A program made the position numbers and the translations under genes. From Chloroflexota bacterium (GTDB lineage: Bacteria; Chloroflexota; Anaerolineae; Anaerolineales; UBA11579), in NCBI GenBank assembly GCA_019456165.1, contig VRUJ01000040.1, positions 1 through 42,224 of the forward strand: DNA of 42,224 nucleotides, given 5' to 3'. Shown here piece by piece: positions 8,823 through 18,595 of this stretch (the stretch's first letter is position 1; each line of letters opens with the position of its first letter). The notes beneath the pieces were generated by a model. That model saw only the letters and a program-made list of their open reading frames with translations, was not told the origin of the DNA and ran no database searches.

Positions 8823-10064
8823 TCAGCCCGATTCTTCTTCAGGTACTGGTGTAGCCGTTGGAGGGTTAGCGGCGAAATCTTCACAGATACGCAACCCTTC
8901 TTGCGCATTATCCACCGCGATTTGATTTTCAAAACCTGGGGAGAGCAATGCCTGGAAGATTGGTAAAGCATCTTCACAGCGGAAACTTCTTGCTAAAGCC
9001 AAACCGTATAAGTAAAAGTATTCTGCTACATCGTGGTCCAATAGAAGGCCATTAACCTCTTCACCTGCCTCCGTGACCCCACCCTGAATTGCGTAGCTAA
9101 AGGCTACGATGGCTTCGTCATATTGAAAGTTTCGATAAAAGGCAGTGCCCAAATTCCCATATCGGATTGGGTTGGTTGGATCTTCCTCGACAGCCTGTTG
9201 AAATGTCTGGATTGCCTTGCCATATTCTCCGAGCATCAAGTAAATTCTTGCCATATACGTATCTGGAAGTGGGTTTGTTGGATTCAGCGCATTTGCTAAA
9301 GAAAATTCATCAATCGCTTCATCGTTCATCCCCATTGCGCGATACACACGACCTATTGCCAAGTGTAAATCCGAAATATTATCGTTAATCGCGAGAGCAG
9401 CTTCGTATTGTTCCAAAGCCTCCTCGTAATTACCCGTTACTTCCAGGATATACCCGCGGGCGCGGCGGACTTCTAACATCTCTGGATCGAGTGCGATGGC
9501 AGTGCGTGATTCCTCGGCGGCGCGCTCATAATCCGGGAAGGCCTGGTCTGCTAAGATCTCCGCATAAACTGCGTGGGCGAGAGGATTATCTGGGTCCAGT
9601 TCTATTGCTTCTTGTATGGTTTCCTCTGCTACGATCTCATTACCCAAAAAGCTTATCGCCCATGCATACATCACCAACGCATTGGGATTATCAGGGTTCA
9701 TGAGCAAAGCATCTTGAGCGCTAGTCACTGCAGCTTCAAACTCACCAGCGTGAATTTGTGTACGTGCCAATTCCGCAAACAGTGCTGAGCTGGCGCCACC
9801 AGATAAGATAGCTTGTTTATACAGTTCGATGGCGGGTTGTAAATTTCCCGCGGCGAATTGCTCCTCAGCCTGGGTGACAATAGATTCGGGATCTTGGGTG
9901 GCTGTGGGTGTGGCTGCTAAACTCGCAGGTAAGGTAGGCACTACGAACTGGTTAAAGTAGGCAACAGCAGCAATCAATAATAATAGAAAGATAATAAAAA
10001 CAGGATTGGATCGACGGCGGTGGCGCTGCTTCTGCATTTGCCACTTTTTTCCTCTTAGTTGCAT
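8823..10064 (-). CDS. Membrane-anchored TPR protein (copy 1)
   Basis: A 413-residue protein with a strongly basic N terminus (KQRHRRR), a membrane segment at about residues 22-42, a short Thr/Pro linker and about seven to eight TPR units (for example AAGNLQPAIELYKQAIL, GNYEEALEQYEAALAIN and GEYGKAIQTFQQAVEEDP). The end is a Thr/Pro/Glu tail. A scaffold role at the outer face of the membrane is inferred. It is the first gene of a two-gene unit with the paralogous TPR gene. A second Met at codon 10 is an alternative start; neither has a clearly better ribosome site. Two conserved cysteines near the C terminus (RCEDAL and RICEDF) might form a disulfide. Confidence 0.8.
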   Translation of the reverse strand: MQLRGKKWQMQKQRHRRRSNPVFIIFLLLLIAAVAYFNQFVVPTLPASLAATPTATQDPESIVTQAEEQFAAGNLQPAIELYKQAILSGGASSALFAELARTQIHAGEFEAAVTSAQDALLMNPDNPNALVMYAWAISFLGNEIVAEETIQEAIELDPDNPLAHAVYAEILADQAFPDYERAAEESRTAIALDPEMLEVRRARGYILEVTGNYEEALEQYEAALAINDNISDLHLAIGRVYRAMGMNDEAIDEFSLANALNPTNPLPDTYMARIYLMLGEYGKAIQTFQQAVEEDPTNPIRYGNLGTAFYRNFQYDEAIVAFSYAIQGGVTEAGEEVNGLLLDHDVAEYFYLYGLALARSFRCEDALPIFQALLSPGFENQIAVDNAQEGLRICEDFAANPPTATPVPEEESG

Positions 10065-10200
10065 GCGGTCATATTACACCGCACGCTTTGCAACGTCAAG
10101 GAAGTTTTTGCATTTGTGTCCCTACACTTCCTATACGATAATCATACGCTTGCCATATTTTAAAAATTATCACATCACTTCAAGTATTAGCTATCGCCTC

Positions 10201-10229
10201 TTGCCAAGCTGCTCCCGTAAGACTAGAAT
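10201..10229 (+). promoter_or_regulatory. trmD promoter, close enough to make the mRNA leaderless
   Basis: TTGCCA (10201-10206), a 17-nt spacer, then TAGAAT (10224-10229). The trmD ATG begins at 10236, where transcription would be expected to start, so the message would have almost no 5' untranslated region. Confidence 0.6.
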
Positions 10230-10235
10230 GAGGGT

Positions 10236-10967
10236 ATGCAAATAAACGTTTTTACACTATTCCCGGAAGTGTTTCCTGCCTACCTCGAGGCTAGCATCCT
10301 CAAAAGAGCAGCGGAATCGGGTTTGCTGAAAGTGGAACTGCACAACATCCGTGATTGGGCCAGCGACAAGCACAAGGTGACGGACGACCAACCCTTCGGC
10401 GGCGGAGGCGGTATGGTGATGAAGGCGGAACCGATATTCACTGCCGTGGAGGCTGTGCTAGGCGCGCCGCCAAGCTGCCCGGTCATCCTGCTTACCCCAC
10501 AGGGGCGTCCATTCACTCAAAAAGTAGCCCAAGAGTTGAGCGCCAACGACCATCTCGCTTTATTGTGCGGGCGCTATGAGGGTGTGGATGAACGTGTACG
10601 CGCCCACTTAGTGACAGATCAAATTTCGATGGGAGATTTTGTGCTTACAGGCGGAGAATTACCAGCCCTAACCCTAATTGACGCTGTGGTAAGACTTCTA
10701 CCCGGCGCTTTGGGTGATCCTGAAGGCGTTTGCAAAGACTCTCACGCTTCCGGTCTGCTGGAGTATCCACATTACACACGCCCAGCGGTATTCCGCGGCT
10801 GGGAGGTACCCGAGGTGCTGCGCTCTGGAGATCATGCCCGTATCGAACGCTGGCGGCGCGAACAAGCCTTGAGGCGCACTGCTGAACGGAGGCCAGATAT
10901 GCTTGAAACCGCTGAATTGACAGAAGAGGAAAAAGCATTTATTGAAAATTTGGAGAAAAAAGCCTAG
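10236..10967 (+). CDS. trmD: tRNA (guanine-37-N1)-methyltransferase
   Basis: A 243-residue SPOUT-class methyltransferase that modifies G37 next to the anticodon using S-adenosylmethionine and prevents +1 frameshifting. The N terminus ([15 protein letters not shown]), the [14 protein letters not shown] loop, the trefoil-knot segments [23 protein letters not shown] and [16 protein letters not shown], and [24 protein letters not shown] are all present, at normal length. It is not next to rpsP, rimM or rplS here, its usual partners in many bacteria. The ATG is only 7 nt past the -10 box, so translation is probably leaderless, although GAGGGT directly precedes the start. Confidence 0.97.
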   Translation: MQINVFTLFPEVFPAYLEASILKRAAESGLLKVELHNIRDWASDKHKVTDDQPFGGGGGMVMKAEPIFTAVEAVLGAPPSCPVILLTPQGRPFTQKVAQELSANDHLALLCGRYEGVDERVRAHLVTDQISMGDFVLTGGELPALTLIDAVVRLLPGALGDPEGVCKDSHASGLLEYPHYTRPAVFRGWEVPEVLRSGDHARIERWRREQALRRTAERRPDMLETAELTEEEKAFIENLEKKA

Positions 10968-10978
10968 AAACCCAAGGC

Positions 10979-11086
10979 ATGACCAGTGATGATAACCTGG
11001 TTATGATTACCTATCACCTGGGGCAGATCGGGTTAGCCGCCGGCGCTGCGCTCCACAGCCAACAGGAAACTCCTCAGGGCGAGTAG
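10979..11086 (+). other. Possible 35-residue small open frame
   Basis: The gap between trmD and the AIM24-like gene (10968-11182) contains this ATG-TAG frame (begins MTSDDNLVM). It has only AAGG one base before the ATG, which is not a usable ribosome site, and I recognise no family. It may be spurious or the remnant of a longer gene. I see no tRNA in the gap. Confidence 0.15.
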
Positions 11087-11182
11087 CCAGACTCACCCCT
11101 TTGGACGCTAACTTCAGGAGAATCCCAAAGATCGATTATTATAGGAAATTCTCATATCAACCAAACCACGGAGGTTAAAATC

Positions 11183-11860
11183 ATGGAATACGAAATTCAC
11201 GGAACAGTAATGCAAGCAGTAGAAGTAAAATTAAAGTCGGGCGAGGCAGTGTTCACCGAATCTGGGGGTATGGCCTGGATGCAAGGCAACATCGAAATGG
11301 ATACCAGCACAAAAGGCGGTTTGGTGGCCGGTTTGGGGCGCAAGCTGGCTGGTGAGTCCTTGTTTCTGACAACCTACACTTGCCGCAGCGGGGAAGCCTC
11401 AATCGTTTTTACTCCCGAAGCCCCAGGCAGGGTGATTGACCGCGATTTAAAAGCTGGGGAATCTTTGATTTGCCAGAAGGATTCATTCATGGCTGCGGAA
11501 GAAAATGTCAAGCTGGAAATGCATTTCCGCAAAAGGCTGGGTGCTGGTTTTTTCGGGGGCGAAGGTTTCATTTTGCAAAAAGTGACCGGGCCGGGTGTTG
11601 TGCTGCTGGAAGTACCGGGGGAGGTGCGCGAATACGATCTAACCTCGGGTGAAACCATGAAAGTAGATCCCGGGCATATCGCCCTCTTCGAGCCTAGCGT
11701 AGAATATAATATTGAGAGGGTGCGGGGCGTTAAAAACATCCTTTTCTCTGGCGAAGGTCTGTTCTTGGCCACTATGACGGGACCTGGAAAGGTATGGCTG
11801 CAAACCCTACCGCTTTCTAATCTGGCGCGCAAGCTGGGGCGTTATATTGCTAAAAGTTGA
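11183..11860 (+). CDS. AIM24/TIGR00266 family protein
   Basis: A 225-residue beta-rich protein of the AIM24 (TIGR00266) family. Seen are the N-terminal ESGGMAWMQGNIEMDT, the glycine-rich KGGLVAGLGRKLAGESLFLTTY, and the C-terminal GEGLFLATMTGPGKVWLQTLP, in the usual order and length. The bacterial members have no established biochemical function; the mitochondrial relative affects cristae organisation. No signal peptide or membrane segment is visible, so it is presumably cytoplasmic. GGAGGT seven bases before the ATG is a strong ribosome site. It lies 46 bp upstream of the DUF3267-like gene, possibly co-transcribed. Confidence 0.9.
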   Translation: MEYEIHGTVMQAVEVKLKSGEAVFTESGGMAWMQGNIEMDTSTKGGLVAGLGRKLAGESLFLTTYTCRSGEASIVFTPEAPGRVIDRDLKAGESLICQKDSFMAAEENVKLEMHFRKRLGAGFFGGEGFILQKVTGPGVVLLEVPGEVREYDLTSGETMKVDPGHIALFEPSVEYNIERVRGVKNILFSGEGLFLATMTGPGKVWLQTLPLSNLARKLGRYIAKS

Positions 11861-11906
11861 TAGAGACAAGCCCTGGCCCATAACCCAATATTTTTAGGAA
11901 GGCACA

Positions 11907-12524
11907 TTGCAGCCAACCAAACAACTTCCTGACGAATACCAAGAGATATATTCCCTCGACCTTTCAAAGAATATCCGCGCACAACTCATTCTTAATGGGG
12001 TCGCCTTGATACTGATGCTAGTTTTTGGGTGGTTCTTCGCTGGTATCAGCCTTATCCTTACCCCGGGCACTTGGCCGAACAACCTGGCCAATATGTTAGG
12101 CACATCTAATTTGGTGATCATCTTGGCGGCTCTATTGCTCATGCCCGTCTTGCATGAAGCCGCGCATGGGTTGTTTTTCTGGTTATTTACCCGCCAACGG
12201 GTCAAATTTGGATTCAAACTTGGGTACGCCTATGCAGCAGCGCCCGAGTGGTACCTTCCTCGTAAACAATATCTAGTAGTTGCGTGTGCACCAATAACTA
12301 TTCTATCGTTCATTGGGGTGGCATTAATGCCAATCATGCCGGTTTTTGCGTTTCCAGGCCTGCTACTCTTTCTATCTTTTAATGCCGGTGGTTCGGTTGG
12401 AGATATGTTCGTTGCTTGGAAGATTACTCAATACCATTCAAATGTGCTGATCAATGATCAAGGTGACAGCTTTATAATTTATGGAAAATCATCGGGAGAA
12501 AAGAAACAATTTGAAGCAAGGTGA
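11907..12524 (+). CDS. DUF3267-type membrane zinc metalloprotease
   Basis: A 205-residue protein with four predicted membrane segments (about residues 29-50, 65-85, 125-145 and 150-170). A zincin-type motif HEAAHG sits at the end of the second segment, and a downstream CAPITILS segment resembles the arrangement in DUF3267 putative zincin peptidases. The HExxH histidines are intact, so it could be an active intramembrane or membrane-associated protease; the substrate is unknown. The start is a TTG at 11907 with AGGAAGG four bases upstream; no closer ATG fits. Confidence 0.75.
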   Translation: MQPTKQLPDEYQEIYSLDLSKNIRAQLILNGVALILMLVFGWFFAGISLILTPGTWPNNLANMLGTSNLVIILAALLLMPVLHEAAHGLFFWLFTRQRVKFGFKLGYAYAAAPEWYLPRKQYLVVACAPITILSFIGVALMPIMPVFAFPGLLLFLSFNAGGSVGDMFVAWKITQYHSNVLINDQGDSFIIYGKSSGEKKQFEAR

Positions 12525-12677
12525 ATAGCCAAATGTTATAGAATAATATTTCTTGCTTGTGGGCATTCCTCCAAGGAATTAACCATTTAAAACCTGAGCT
12601 TTAGATCTTTAATAAACGGTTAGTTACAATTATTTATAAACATTTTATTAGAAATCCCCAAGCAAAAACCTGCTTTC

Positions 12678-12706
12678 TTGACTTGCTCCTCCCCAAATGG
12701 TATCAT
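12678..12706 (+). promoter_or_regulatory. hrcA operon promoter
   Basis: TTGACT (12678-12683), a 17-nt spacer, then TATCAT (12701-12706), directly upstream of CIRCE. Both hexamers and the spacing are the same as the groES promoter. The rest of the 235-bp gap 12525-12759 is AT-rich with no gene. Confidence 0.85.
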
Positions 12707-12719
12707 TAAATTATGCTAT

Positions 12720-12746
12720 TTAGCACTCTCACAGCGAGAGTGCTAA
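12720..12746. promoter_or_regulatory. CIRCE operator of the hrcA-grpE-dnaK-dnaJ operon
   Basis: TTAGCACTC (12720-12728), nine bases, GAGTGCTAA (12738-12746), a perfect CIRCE. It sits between the -10 and the hrcA start, so HrcA should autoregulate. It ends 13 nt before the ATG, and no clear ribosome site lies between, so the CIRCE hairpin in the mRNA may also limit hrcA translation. Confidence 0.97.
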
Positions 12747-12759
12747 TTTTTGAAAATTC

Positions 12760-13830
12760 ATGGATACAAAAACACTTACCGGGCGACAAAAACTGATTCT
12801 GGGCCTCATCGTACAGGAATACGTAGAAACCGCTAAACCTGTCGGTTCTAAGAAACTCGTTGATCGCTATAATCTAGATTTCAGTTCAGCCACATTGCGC
12901 AATGAAATGGCAAAGCTGTCCAAGACCGGTTACCTTCGACAACCGTTAACCTCCGCGGGTGATGAACCGAATGCTTCCGCCGGACGTATCCCAACGGAAG
13001 AAGGCTACAGGTTTTTTGTCGGGCAACTTATGCAACGGCCTACAATCCCTGCCTCCACCAGGCATACGATAACACATCAATTCTACCAAACCCGCCATAA
13101 TATTGACCAATGGATGCGGTTGGCAGCCTCGGTTTTAGCACACCAATCTAAAGCGGCTTCATTGGTTACTACGCCGCAATCACACAAGGCACGCTTCAAA
13201 CATTTGGAATTAATCCTAACCGCCGGGCGACAAGTGTTAATGGTCGTTGTATTAACTGGGGGCAGAGTGCGGCAGCAAATGTTGGTGCTGGCCGAACCGG
13301 TTTCACAAGAAAAACTCAGCGCGGCCGCAGGTGAGTTCAACAAGCAGAATTCTGGTCGGGTTGCCGGAGAACTCGGCGAAATCCCAAGCAACCTAGACGC
13401 GTTGGGGCAAGATATGTTTCGTTTAGTGTTTGATGAACTTAACAGCTCTCAAAGCACTCTTACCGGGGAGGTATATCACGATGGTTGGACCAACGTACTT
13501 GCCGAACCGGAGTTCAGCGAATCTGGGGCAGCAAGCAAAGCCTTGCGGGTGCTCGAAGAACGCTCCCTGCTCGAAGACTTACTAGAGCAGACCGTGATGA
13601 ATAGCGAGGTTGGCGGAATACAAGTACTTATTGGTGGGGAAGGCACCTGGGAGGAATTAAGCGAATGTTCTTTGGTGCTAGCTCGTTATGGCACCCCAGA
13701 ATTAGCGACAGGTATTTTAGGTGTTTTAGGACCGCTGCGCATGTCTTATGGTCAGGCAGTATCGACGGTAAATTTTGTCGGTGGTTTGCTAAGCGACCTG
13801 GTAAGAGAAACCATGAGTGACGAGAAATAA
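12760..13830 (+). CDS. hrcA: Heat-inducible transcription repressor HrcA
   Basis: A 356-residue HrcA of normal length. It has the N-terminal winged helix (LTGRQKLILGLIVQEYVETAKPVGSKKL and FSSATLRNEMAKL), the ASAGRIPTEEGYRFFV motif, the central GAF-like domain and the C-terminal IQVLIGGEG...YGQAVSTVNFVG segment. It binds CIRCE and needs GroEL to stay folded, so free GroEL tunes repression. It is the first gene of its operon under a CIRCE, and the groESL CIRCE is in the same window. An insertion between the winged helix and ASAGRIP (LTSAGDEPN) is slightly longer than in the proteins I remember. Confidence 0.97.
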   Translation: MDTKTLTGRQKLILGLIVQEYVETAKPVGSKKLVDRYNLDFSSATLRNEMAKLSKTGYLRQPLTSAGDEPNASAGRIPTEEGYRFFVGQLMQRPTIPASTRHTITHQFYQTRHNIDQWMRLAASVLAHQSKAASLVTTPQSHKARFKHLELILTAGRQVLMVVVLTGGRVRQQMLVLAEPVSQEKLSAAAGEFNKQNSGRVAGELGEIPSNLDALGQDMFRLVFDELNSSQSTLTGEVYHDGWTNVLAEPEFSESGAASKALRVLEERSLLEDLLEQTVMNSEVGGIQVLIGGEGTWEELSECSLVLARYGTPELATGILGVLGPLRMSYGQAVSTVNFVGGLLSDLVRETMSDEK

Positions 13831-13857
13831 TAAATATCTAAGTAATTGAATGGAATT

Positions 13858-14505
13858 ATGGCAAAACAAAAAAAGAAGGAAAAATCAAAAAAGCTCTCTT
13901 CCGAAGAATTAAACGAAGGTCTTGAAGCGGAAATTGCCGAGAAAACACCTATTTCCAAGATCGAACAGCCGGAAGATAGTTCCGAAGATGGTGAAATTTC
14001 AGCAGAGGAATTATCTGACCAGGAAGCGCAATTGGAAGGTGAGCGGATTGGGCTGCAAGAAGAACTAGATGCGGCCTTAGCCAAGGCCGAGGAAAACCTT
14101 GACGGCTGGCAACGCGCTCAAGCAGAATTTGCGAATTACAAAAAACGCAATGAGCGCGCGAGAATCCAACTGCACAAGGAATTAACGGCTAATATTGTCA
14201 AACGCTATCTAGAAGTAGCCGACGACCTCGATCTAGCCTTAGAAAACTCTCCAAATGAAGAAGATGGGGCCGAATGGGCTGCAGGTATCAAGTTGATCCA
14301 ACGGAAATTAAAGACCATTCTAGAAAATGAAGGGATTACTCCAATGCAGGCTCTCGGAAAAACATTCGATCCTAATTTGCATGAGGCCATATCCCAGGAA
14401 GAAAACCCCGATTATGAAAGCGGGCAAATTATTGAAATTATTCAAAACGGCTACCTTATGGGCGATCGTGTCCTACGTCCTGCCCGGGTAAGGATAGCAA
14501 GTTAG
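13858..14505 (+). CDS. grpE: Nucleotide exchange factor GrpE
   Basis: A 215-residue GrpE. It has a highly charged, disordered Lys/Glu-rich N terminus (about 1-65), a long coiled coil with the [14 protein letters not shown] motif, and the C-terminal beta-wing ([43 protein letters not shown]). It releases ADP from DnaK. I start at the ATG at 13858; a TTG 12 bases upstream is in frame but less likely. Gaps are 27 bp from hrcA and 11 bp to dnaK. Confidence 0.97.
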   Translation: MAKQKKKEKSKKLSSEELNEGLEAEIAEKTPISKIEQPEDSSEDGEISAEELSDQEAQLEGERIGLQEELDAALAKAEENLDGWQRAQAEFANYKKRNERARIQLHKELTANIVKRYLEVADDLDLALENSPNEEDGAEWAAGIKLIQRKLKTILENEGITPMQALGKTFDPNLHEAISQEENPDYESGQIIEIIQNGYLMGDRVLRPARVRIAS

Positions 14506-14516
14506 GAGAATCCCAT

Positions 14517-16481
14517 ATGGCAAAAATCATTGGTATTGATCTGGGTACAACAAATTCTGTCGTGGCGGTTATGGAAGGGGGCGAACCAGTAGTGATTCCT
14601 TCGTCCGAAGGAGAACGTCTATACCCATCTGTAGTAGCGGTCAACAAAAATAGTGAACGCTTAGTTGGCCGGCCTGCTCGCAATCAAGCCGTAGTAAACC
14701 CAGAAAATACGATCTTTTCAATCAAACGTTTTATGGGCCGCAAATTCAAAGACAATGAAACCAAGCACGCCCTCACCCATATTCCGTATACAGTAACCGA
14801 AGCAAAAAACGGCGATTTACGCGTAGAACTGGGCGGCAAAGAATATTCACCCCCCGAGATCTCTGCGATGATCCTATCCAAACTCAAATCGGATGCCGAA
14901 GCATATTTAGGGGAAACAGTAACACAAGCTGTTATCACTGTGCCGGCATATTTCAATGATGCCCAACGCAACGCCACCAAAGACGCTGGCAAAATCGCAG
15001 GATTAGAAGTACTGCGCATAATAAATGAGCCGACTGCATCTTCCCTGGCCTACGGATTGGATAAAAGTCAGAATGAGACCATTGCGGTCTACGATCTCGG
15101 CGGCGGCACATTTGATATTTCGATCTTGGACGTAGGCGAAGGTGTGTTCCAGGTTAAATCCACCAGTGGAGATACATTCCTTGGCGGTGACGACTTCGAC
15201 CTAAAGATTATTGATCATCTAGCGGATGAGTTTAAGAAAGATCAAGGCATTGACCTACGTGAAGATCGCCAGGCATTGCAGCGGCTCAAAGAAGCTGCTG
15301 AAAAAGCCAAAATTGAGCTCTCCTCAATGATGAAAACCGAAATCAATTTGCCGTATGTCACCGCGGACGCTTCCGGCCCCAAACACTTAGTAACCACCCT
15401 GACACGTGCGAAATTAGAGCAATTGACCGGCGACCTGGTGGAAAAAACCTTGGGACCAGTCAAACAAGCTTTAAAAGACGCTGACATAAAACCATCTGAA
15501 ATCGACGAAGTTGTTTTGGTGGGAGGAATGACACGCATGCCTGCGGTGCAAGAAGCAGTGCGCAACCTTTTCGACAAAGAACCTCATAAAGGCGTTAACC
15601 CGGATGAAGTTGTAGCAGTAGGGGCTGCTATTCAAGCTGGTGTTTTGGGGGGTGACGTCAAAGATGTTCTCTTGCTGGACGTTACTCCACTCACCTTGTC
15701 CATTGAAACCTTGGGAGGCGTAGCCACAGCTCTGATCGAACGCAACACCACGATCCCAACACGAAAGAGCCAGGTTTTTTCAACCGCCAGCGATAACCAA
15801 TCCCAGGTCGAGATTAATGTCATCCAAGGGGAACGACCAATGGCGGTGGATAATAAAACCTTAGGCAAATTCATCCTTGACGGCATTCCACCTGCACCTC
15901 GCGGCGTACCTCAAGTCGAAGTCACATTCGATATAGACGCAAATGGAATCATCAATGTAGCCGCTTCGGATAAAGCAACGGGCCGCAGCCAGAACATTAC
16001 GATTACAGCTTCCTCAGGTCTATCAGATGAAGAGGTTGAACAAATGCGTAAAGACGCGGAAGCTCATGCAGAAGAAGACCTAATTCGCAAAGCATTAGTG
16101 GAAGCAAAAAATAACGCGGATAACGCGATCTACACAGCTGAGAAAACTATCAAAGACCTGGGCGATAAAGTACCAGGAGAAATGAAAACAAATGTGGAAG
16201 ACGCTGTTGCGAAATTACGCGGTCTTGTAGACAGTGAAGACCCTGCAGATATCACAAAAGCTACTGAAGAACTAATGGAAATTGTTCAAAGTATCGGTGC
16301 CGCAGCTTACCAACAACCCGAACCCGCTGCGGAAGATGCCCCAGCAGGCGGTTCTCAAGACAGCAGCCCTGAAGACGAGGATGTTGTCGAAGGCGAGTTT
16401 ACCGAAGCCGATGAGACTGAAACGGAAGCCAAAACTGCTGAAGAAAAAGAGAGCGAAGACGAAGGTAGTTCTGAGGAATAA
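14517..16481 (+). CDS. dnaK: Hsp70 chaperone DnaK
   Basis: A 654-residue Hsp70. The nucleotide-binding domain carries [18 protein letters not shown], the phosphate-2 motif [18 protein letters not shown] and [14 protein letters not shown]. The substrate-binding domain ([14 protein letters not shown] onward) and helical lid follow. A roughly 50-residue acidic Glu/Asp-rich tail ends in SEDEGSSEE instead of the EEVD-like or short acidic ending seen in many bacteria. AGGAGA before the ATG is a strong ribosome site. The stop codon is immediately followed by the dnaJ start, implying translational coupling. Confidence 0.98.
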   Translation: MAKIIGIDLGTTNSVVAVMEGGEPVVIPSSEGERLYPSVVAVNKNSERLVGRPARNQAVVNPENTIFSIKRFMGRKFKDNETKHALTHIPYTVTEAKNGDLRVELGGKEYSPPEISAMILSKLKSDAEAYLGETVTQAVITVPAYFNDAQRNATKDAGKIAGLEVLRIINEPTASSLAYGLDKSQNETIAVYDLGGGTFDISILDVGEGVFQVKSTSGDTFLGGDDFDLKIIDHLADEFKKDQGIDLREDRQALQRLKEAAEKAKIELSSMMKTEINLPYVTADASGPKHLVTTLTRAKLEQLTGDLVEKTLGPVKQALKDADIKPSEIDEVVLVGGMTRMPAVQEAVRNLFDKEPHKGVNPDEVVAVGAAIQAGVLGGDVKDVLLLDVTPLTLSIETLGGVATALIERNTTIPTRKSQVFSTASDNQSQVEINVIQGERPMAVDNKTLGKFILDGIPPAPRGVPQVEVTFDIDANGIINVAASDKATGRSQNITITASSGLSDEEVEQMRKDAEAHAEEDLIRKALVEAKNNADNAIYTAEKTIKDLGDKVPGEMKTNVEDAVAKLRGLVDSEDPADITKATEELMEIVQSIGAAAYQQPEPAAEDAPAGGSQDSSPEDEDVVEGEFTEADETETEAKTAEEKESEDEGSSEE

Positions 16482-17612
16482 GTGGCTAAAAAAGACTACT
16501 ACGAAACCTTAGGTTTGGAGCGAGGCGCTTCCCCCGAAGAGCTAAAATCAGCTTTTAGGAACTTAGCGCGCAAGTACCACCCAGATGTAAGCAGCTCAGC
16601 AGACGCAGAGGAACGCTTTAAAGAGGTTAACGAAGCCTATGGTGTGTTATCAGATGAAGATAAACGCGCTGCTTATGACCGCTTCGGTCATGCTGGTGTG
16701 AATGGAATGGGCGGCATGCCTGATTTCTCTAGTGTTGGCTTGGATGAACTCCTGCGCAGAATGGCGGAGGGGTTTGGAGGTTTCGACTTTGGTTTTGGAA
16801 GGACAGCCCGTAGTAACGCGCCCCGCCGGGGAGATCACCTACGTTATACTGCTAATCTAACTTTTGAAGAAGCTATCTTCGGTGTGGAAAAAGTGATCGA
16901 GTTTCCGCGGGACGAAATTTGCAGTCGTTGTGATGGTTCTCGAGCCGAGCCTGGCAGTTCCCCCACTCAATGTAAAACTTGTAATGGAGTAGGAGAGGTA
17001 CGCCAATCACGTCAGACTTTATTCGGATCGATGGTGCAGGTCACCGCTTGCCCAACTTGCAGGGGGGCTGGAGAAACCATCGAAACTCCATGTAAAACCT
17101 GCCGCGGCAGCGGCTATGAACGCAAATACGTTGAAAAAACTGTGGAAATACCTGGCGGGGTTGATAATGGTACACAAGTTCGGCTAAGCGGCGAGGGGCA
17201 GCCTGGCACCAAAGGAGGGCCGCCAGGAAATCTTTACATCCTTATAAAAGTAAAACCCCATAAGTATTTTAAACGGCGAGATGATGATATCTTCCTCGAC
17301 TTGGATATTAATATAGCTCAAGCTACACTGGGTGCCGACGTGACGGTTCCTACCGTTGATGGAGAAGCCAAGTTAAGCATTCCGACCGGAATTCAACCCG
17401 GAAAAGTGTTACGCATGCGCGGGAAAGGCGTACCTCATCTGAGGGGAAACGGGCGAGGTGACCAATTGGTGATAATTAATATTGATATTCCCAAACGGCT
17501 CAGCGCAGAACAACGCGACATTTTTGAAAAATTAGCTGAAAGTTTAGGCAGCGAAGTTCATCCCCAGGAACTTGGTATTCTGGACCGCCTGAGGGAAATC
17601 CTGGGTGGCTGA
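16482..17612 (+). CDS. dnaJ: Co-chaperone DnaJ
   Basis: A 376-residue type I DnaJ with J domain (residues 1-70, HPD at about 34-36), a Gly/Phe-rich stretch (FGGFDFGFG), a zinc-finger region with four CxxC pairs and two C-terminal substrate-binding domains. The first zinc motif reads [10 protein letters not shown], lacking the second glycine of the usual CxxCxGxG; all eight cysteines remain. The start is GTG at 16482, directly abutting the dnaK stop. The 3' end overlaps prmA by 8 nt. Confidence 0.97.
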   Translation: MAKKDYYETLGLERGASPEELKSAFRNLARKYHPDVSSSADAEERFKEVNEAYGVLSDEDKRAAYDRFGHAGVNGMGGMPDFSSVGLDELLRRMAEGFGGFDFGFGRTARSNAPRRGDHLRYTANLTFEEAIFGVEKVIEFPRDEICSRCDGSRAEPGSSPTQCKTCNGVGEVRQSRQTLFGSMVQVTACPTCRGAGETIETPCKTCRGSGYERKYVEKTVEIPGGVDNGTQVRLSGEGQPGTKGGPPGNLYILIKVKPHKYFKRRDDDIFLDLDINIAQATLGADVTVPTVDGEAKLSIPTGIQPGKVLRMRGKGVPHLRGNGRGDQLVIINIDIPKRLSAEQRDIFEKLAESLGSEVHPQELGILDRLREILGG

Positions 17613-18537
17613 TCCAGCCTGGCTGGAAGTTTCATTATCAGTAGATGGGGAATTAGCCGAGGCAGTCGCTGAGGTCTTGGCCCGTTTCGTCCAAGGGGGC
17701 ATTGTGATTGAAAACGAACCAATTCTGGAAAATAATGCAACCAATAGTGGGAGCACCCATCAGTCTCCAGCGCTGCGCGTCTATGGGTATCTGAAAGCAG
17801 ATGAAGGTTTGGATGAAACTCGCTTACGTTTAGAAGAATCCCTCTGGCACTTGGGCCAAATCCAACCTTTACCCAAGCCGATTTTCAAGCACATCCCAGA
17901 GGTAGATTGGATGGAAGCCTGGAAGCAGCATTATCACCCAATTGAGATTGGAGCGCGTTTTTTGATCTTGCCAGCATGGCTCAAGCCACCAAAGAATAAC
18001 AAACGCCATGCAATAATAATTGAGCCCGGTATGGCTTTTGGAACCGGCACCCACCCATCGACCCAACTGTGCATAGAATTAGCAGAGAAGCACATTAAGT
18101 CGGGAGACCTAATTATGGATATTGGCTGCGGGTCCGGTATATTATCCATCTGTGCGGCAAAATTAGGCGCAGGGAAAATCATTGCTGTGGATAAAGACCC
18201 GCTGGCTGTATCTCTGGCACAAAAAAACGCTGAAATCAATAATGTGACACCAAATATAGAATTTGGAGTCAGCTCAATAGCTGAAATATTAGCGGGAGAT
18301 TACTCGTTTCGCCAAGCTCCTATAGTAATGGCTAATATCCTCGCATCAGTTTTAATTCAGCTTCTAAACGAAGGTTTGAGAGGATTGGTTTCGTCGGAGG
18401 GCGTTCTAATTCTATCGGGGATTTTGGAGGCTCAAGAACCTGAACTGAAGGATATTCTCGAAGAAAAAAGGATGGAAATTGAACATCGCCGCCAGATTGA
18501 TGACTGGGTGGCTTATGCTGTTGTAAAAGCTGCTTGA
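17605..18537 (+). CDS. prmA: Ribosomal protein L11 methyltransferase
   Basis: A 310-residue PrmA. An N-terminal substrate-recognition domain (about 1-110) is followed by the diagnostic [16 protein letters not shown] and the AdoMet-binding motif [18 protein letters not shown], then AVDKDPLAV and MANILASVL (family NPP-like position). It trimethylates residues of ribosomal protein L11. The start is a GTG overlapping the last codons of dnaJ by 8 nt, making it the fifth gene of the hrcA operon. Association of prmA with dnaJ is common in several phyla. Confidence 0.95.
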   Translation: MADPAWLEVSLSVDGELAEAVAEVLARFVQGGIVIENEPILENNATNSGSTHQSPALRVYGYLKADEGLDETRLRLEESLWHLGQIQPLPKPIFKHIPEVDWMEAWKQHYHPIEIGARFLILPAWLKPPKNNKRHAIIIEPGMAFGTGTHPSTQLCIELAEKHIKSGDLIMDIGCGSGILSICAAKLGAGKIIAVDKDPLAVSLAQKNAEINNVTPNIEFGVSSIAEILAGDYSFRQAPIVMANILASVLIQLLNEGLRGLVSSEGVLILSGILEAQEPELKDILEEKRMEIEHRRQIDDWVAYAVVKAA

Positions 18538-18565
18538 AATAAATTCCCAATGGGGAGATTTATTT
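18537..18565. terminator. Hairpin between convergent prmA and the HD-GYP gene
   Basis: AAATAAAT-TCCC (18537-18548) pairs with GGGA-(G)-ATTTATTT (18553-18565) around an AATG loop. Its U-rich arms on both strands and its place between converging genes suggest a bidirectional terminator; the GC core is only 4 bp. Confidence 0.5.
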
Positions 18566-18595
18566 ACTGGTACGAGCAACTTACTCCCAAGGTCA

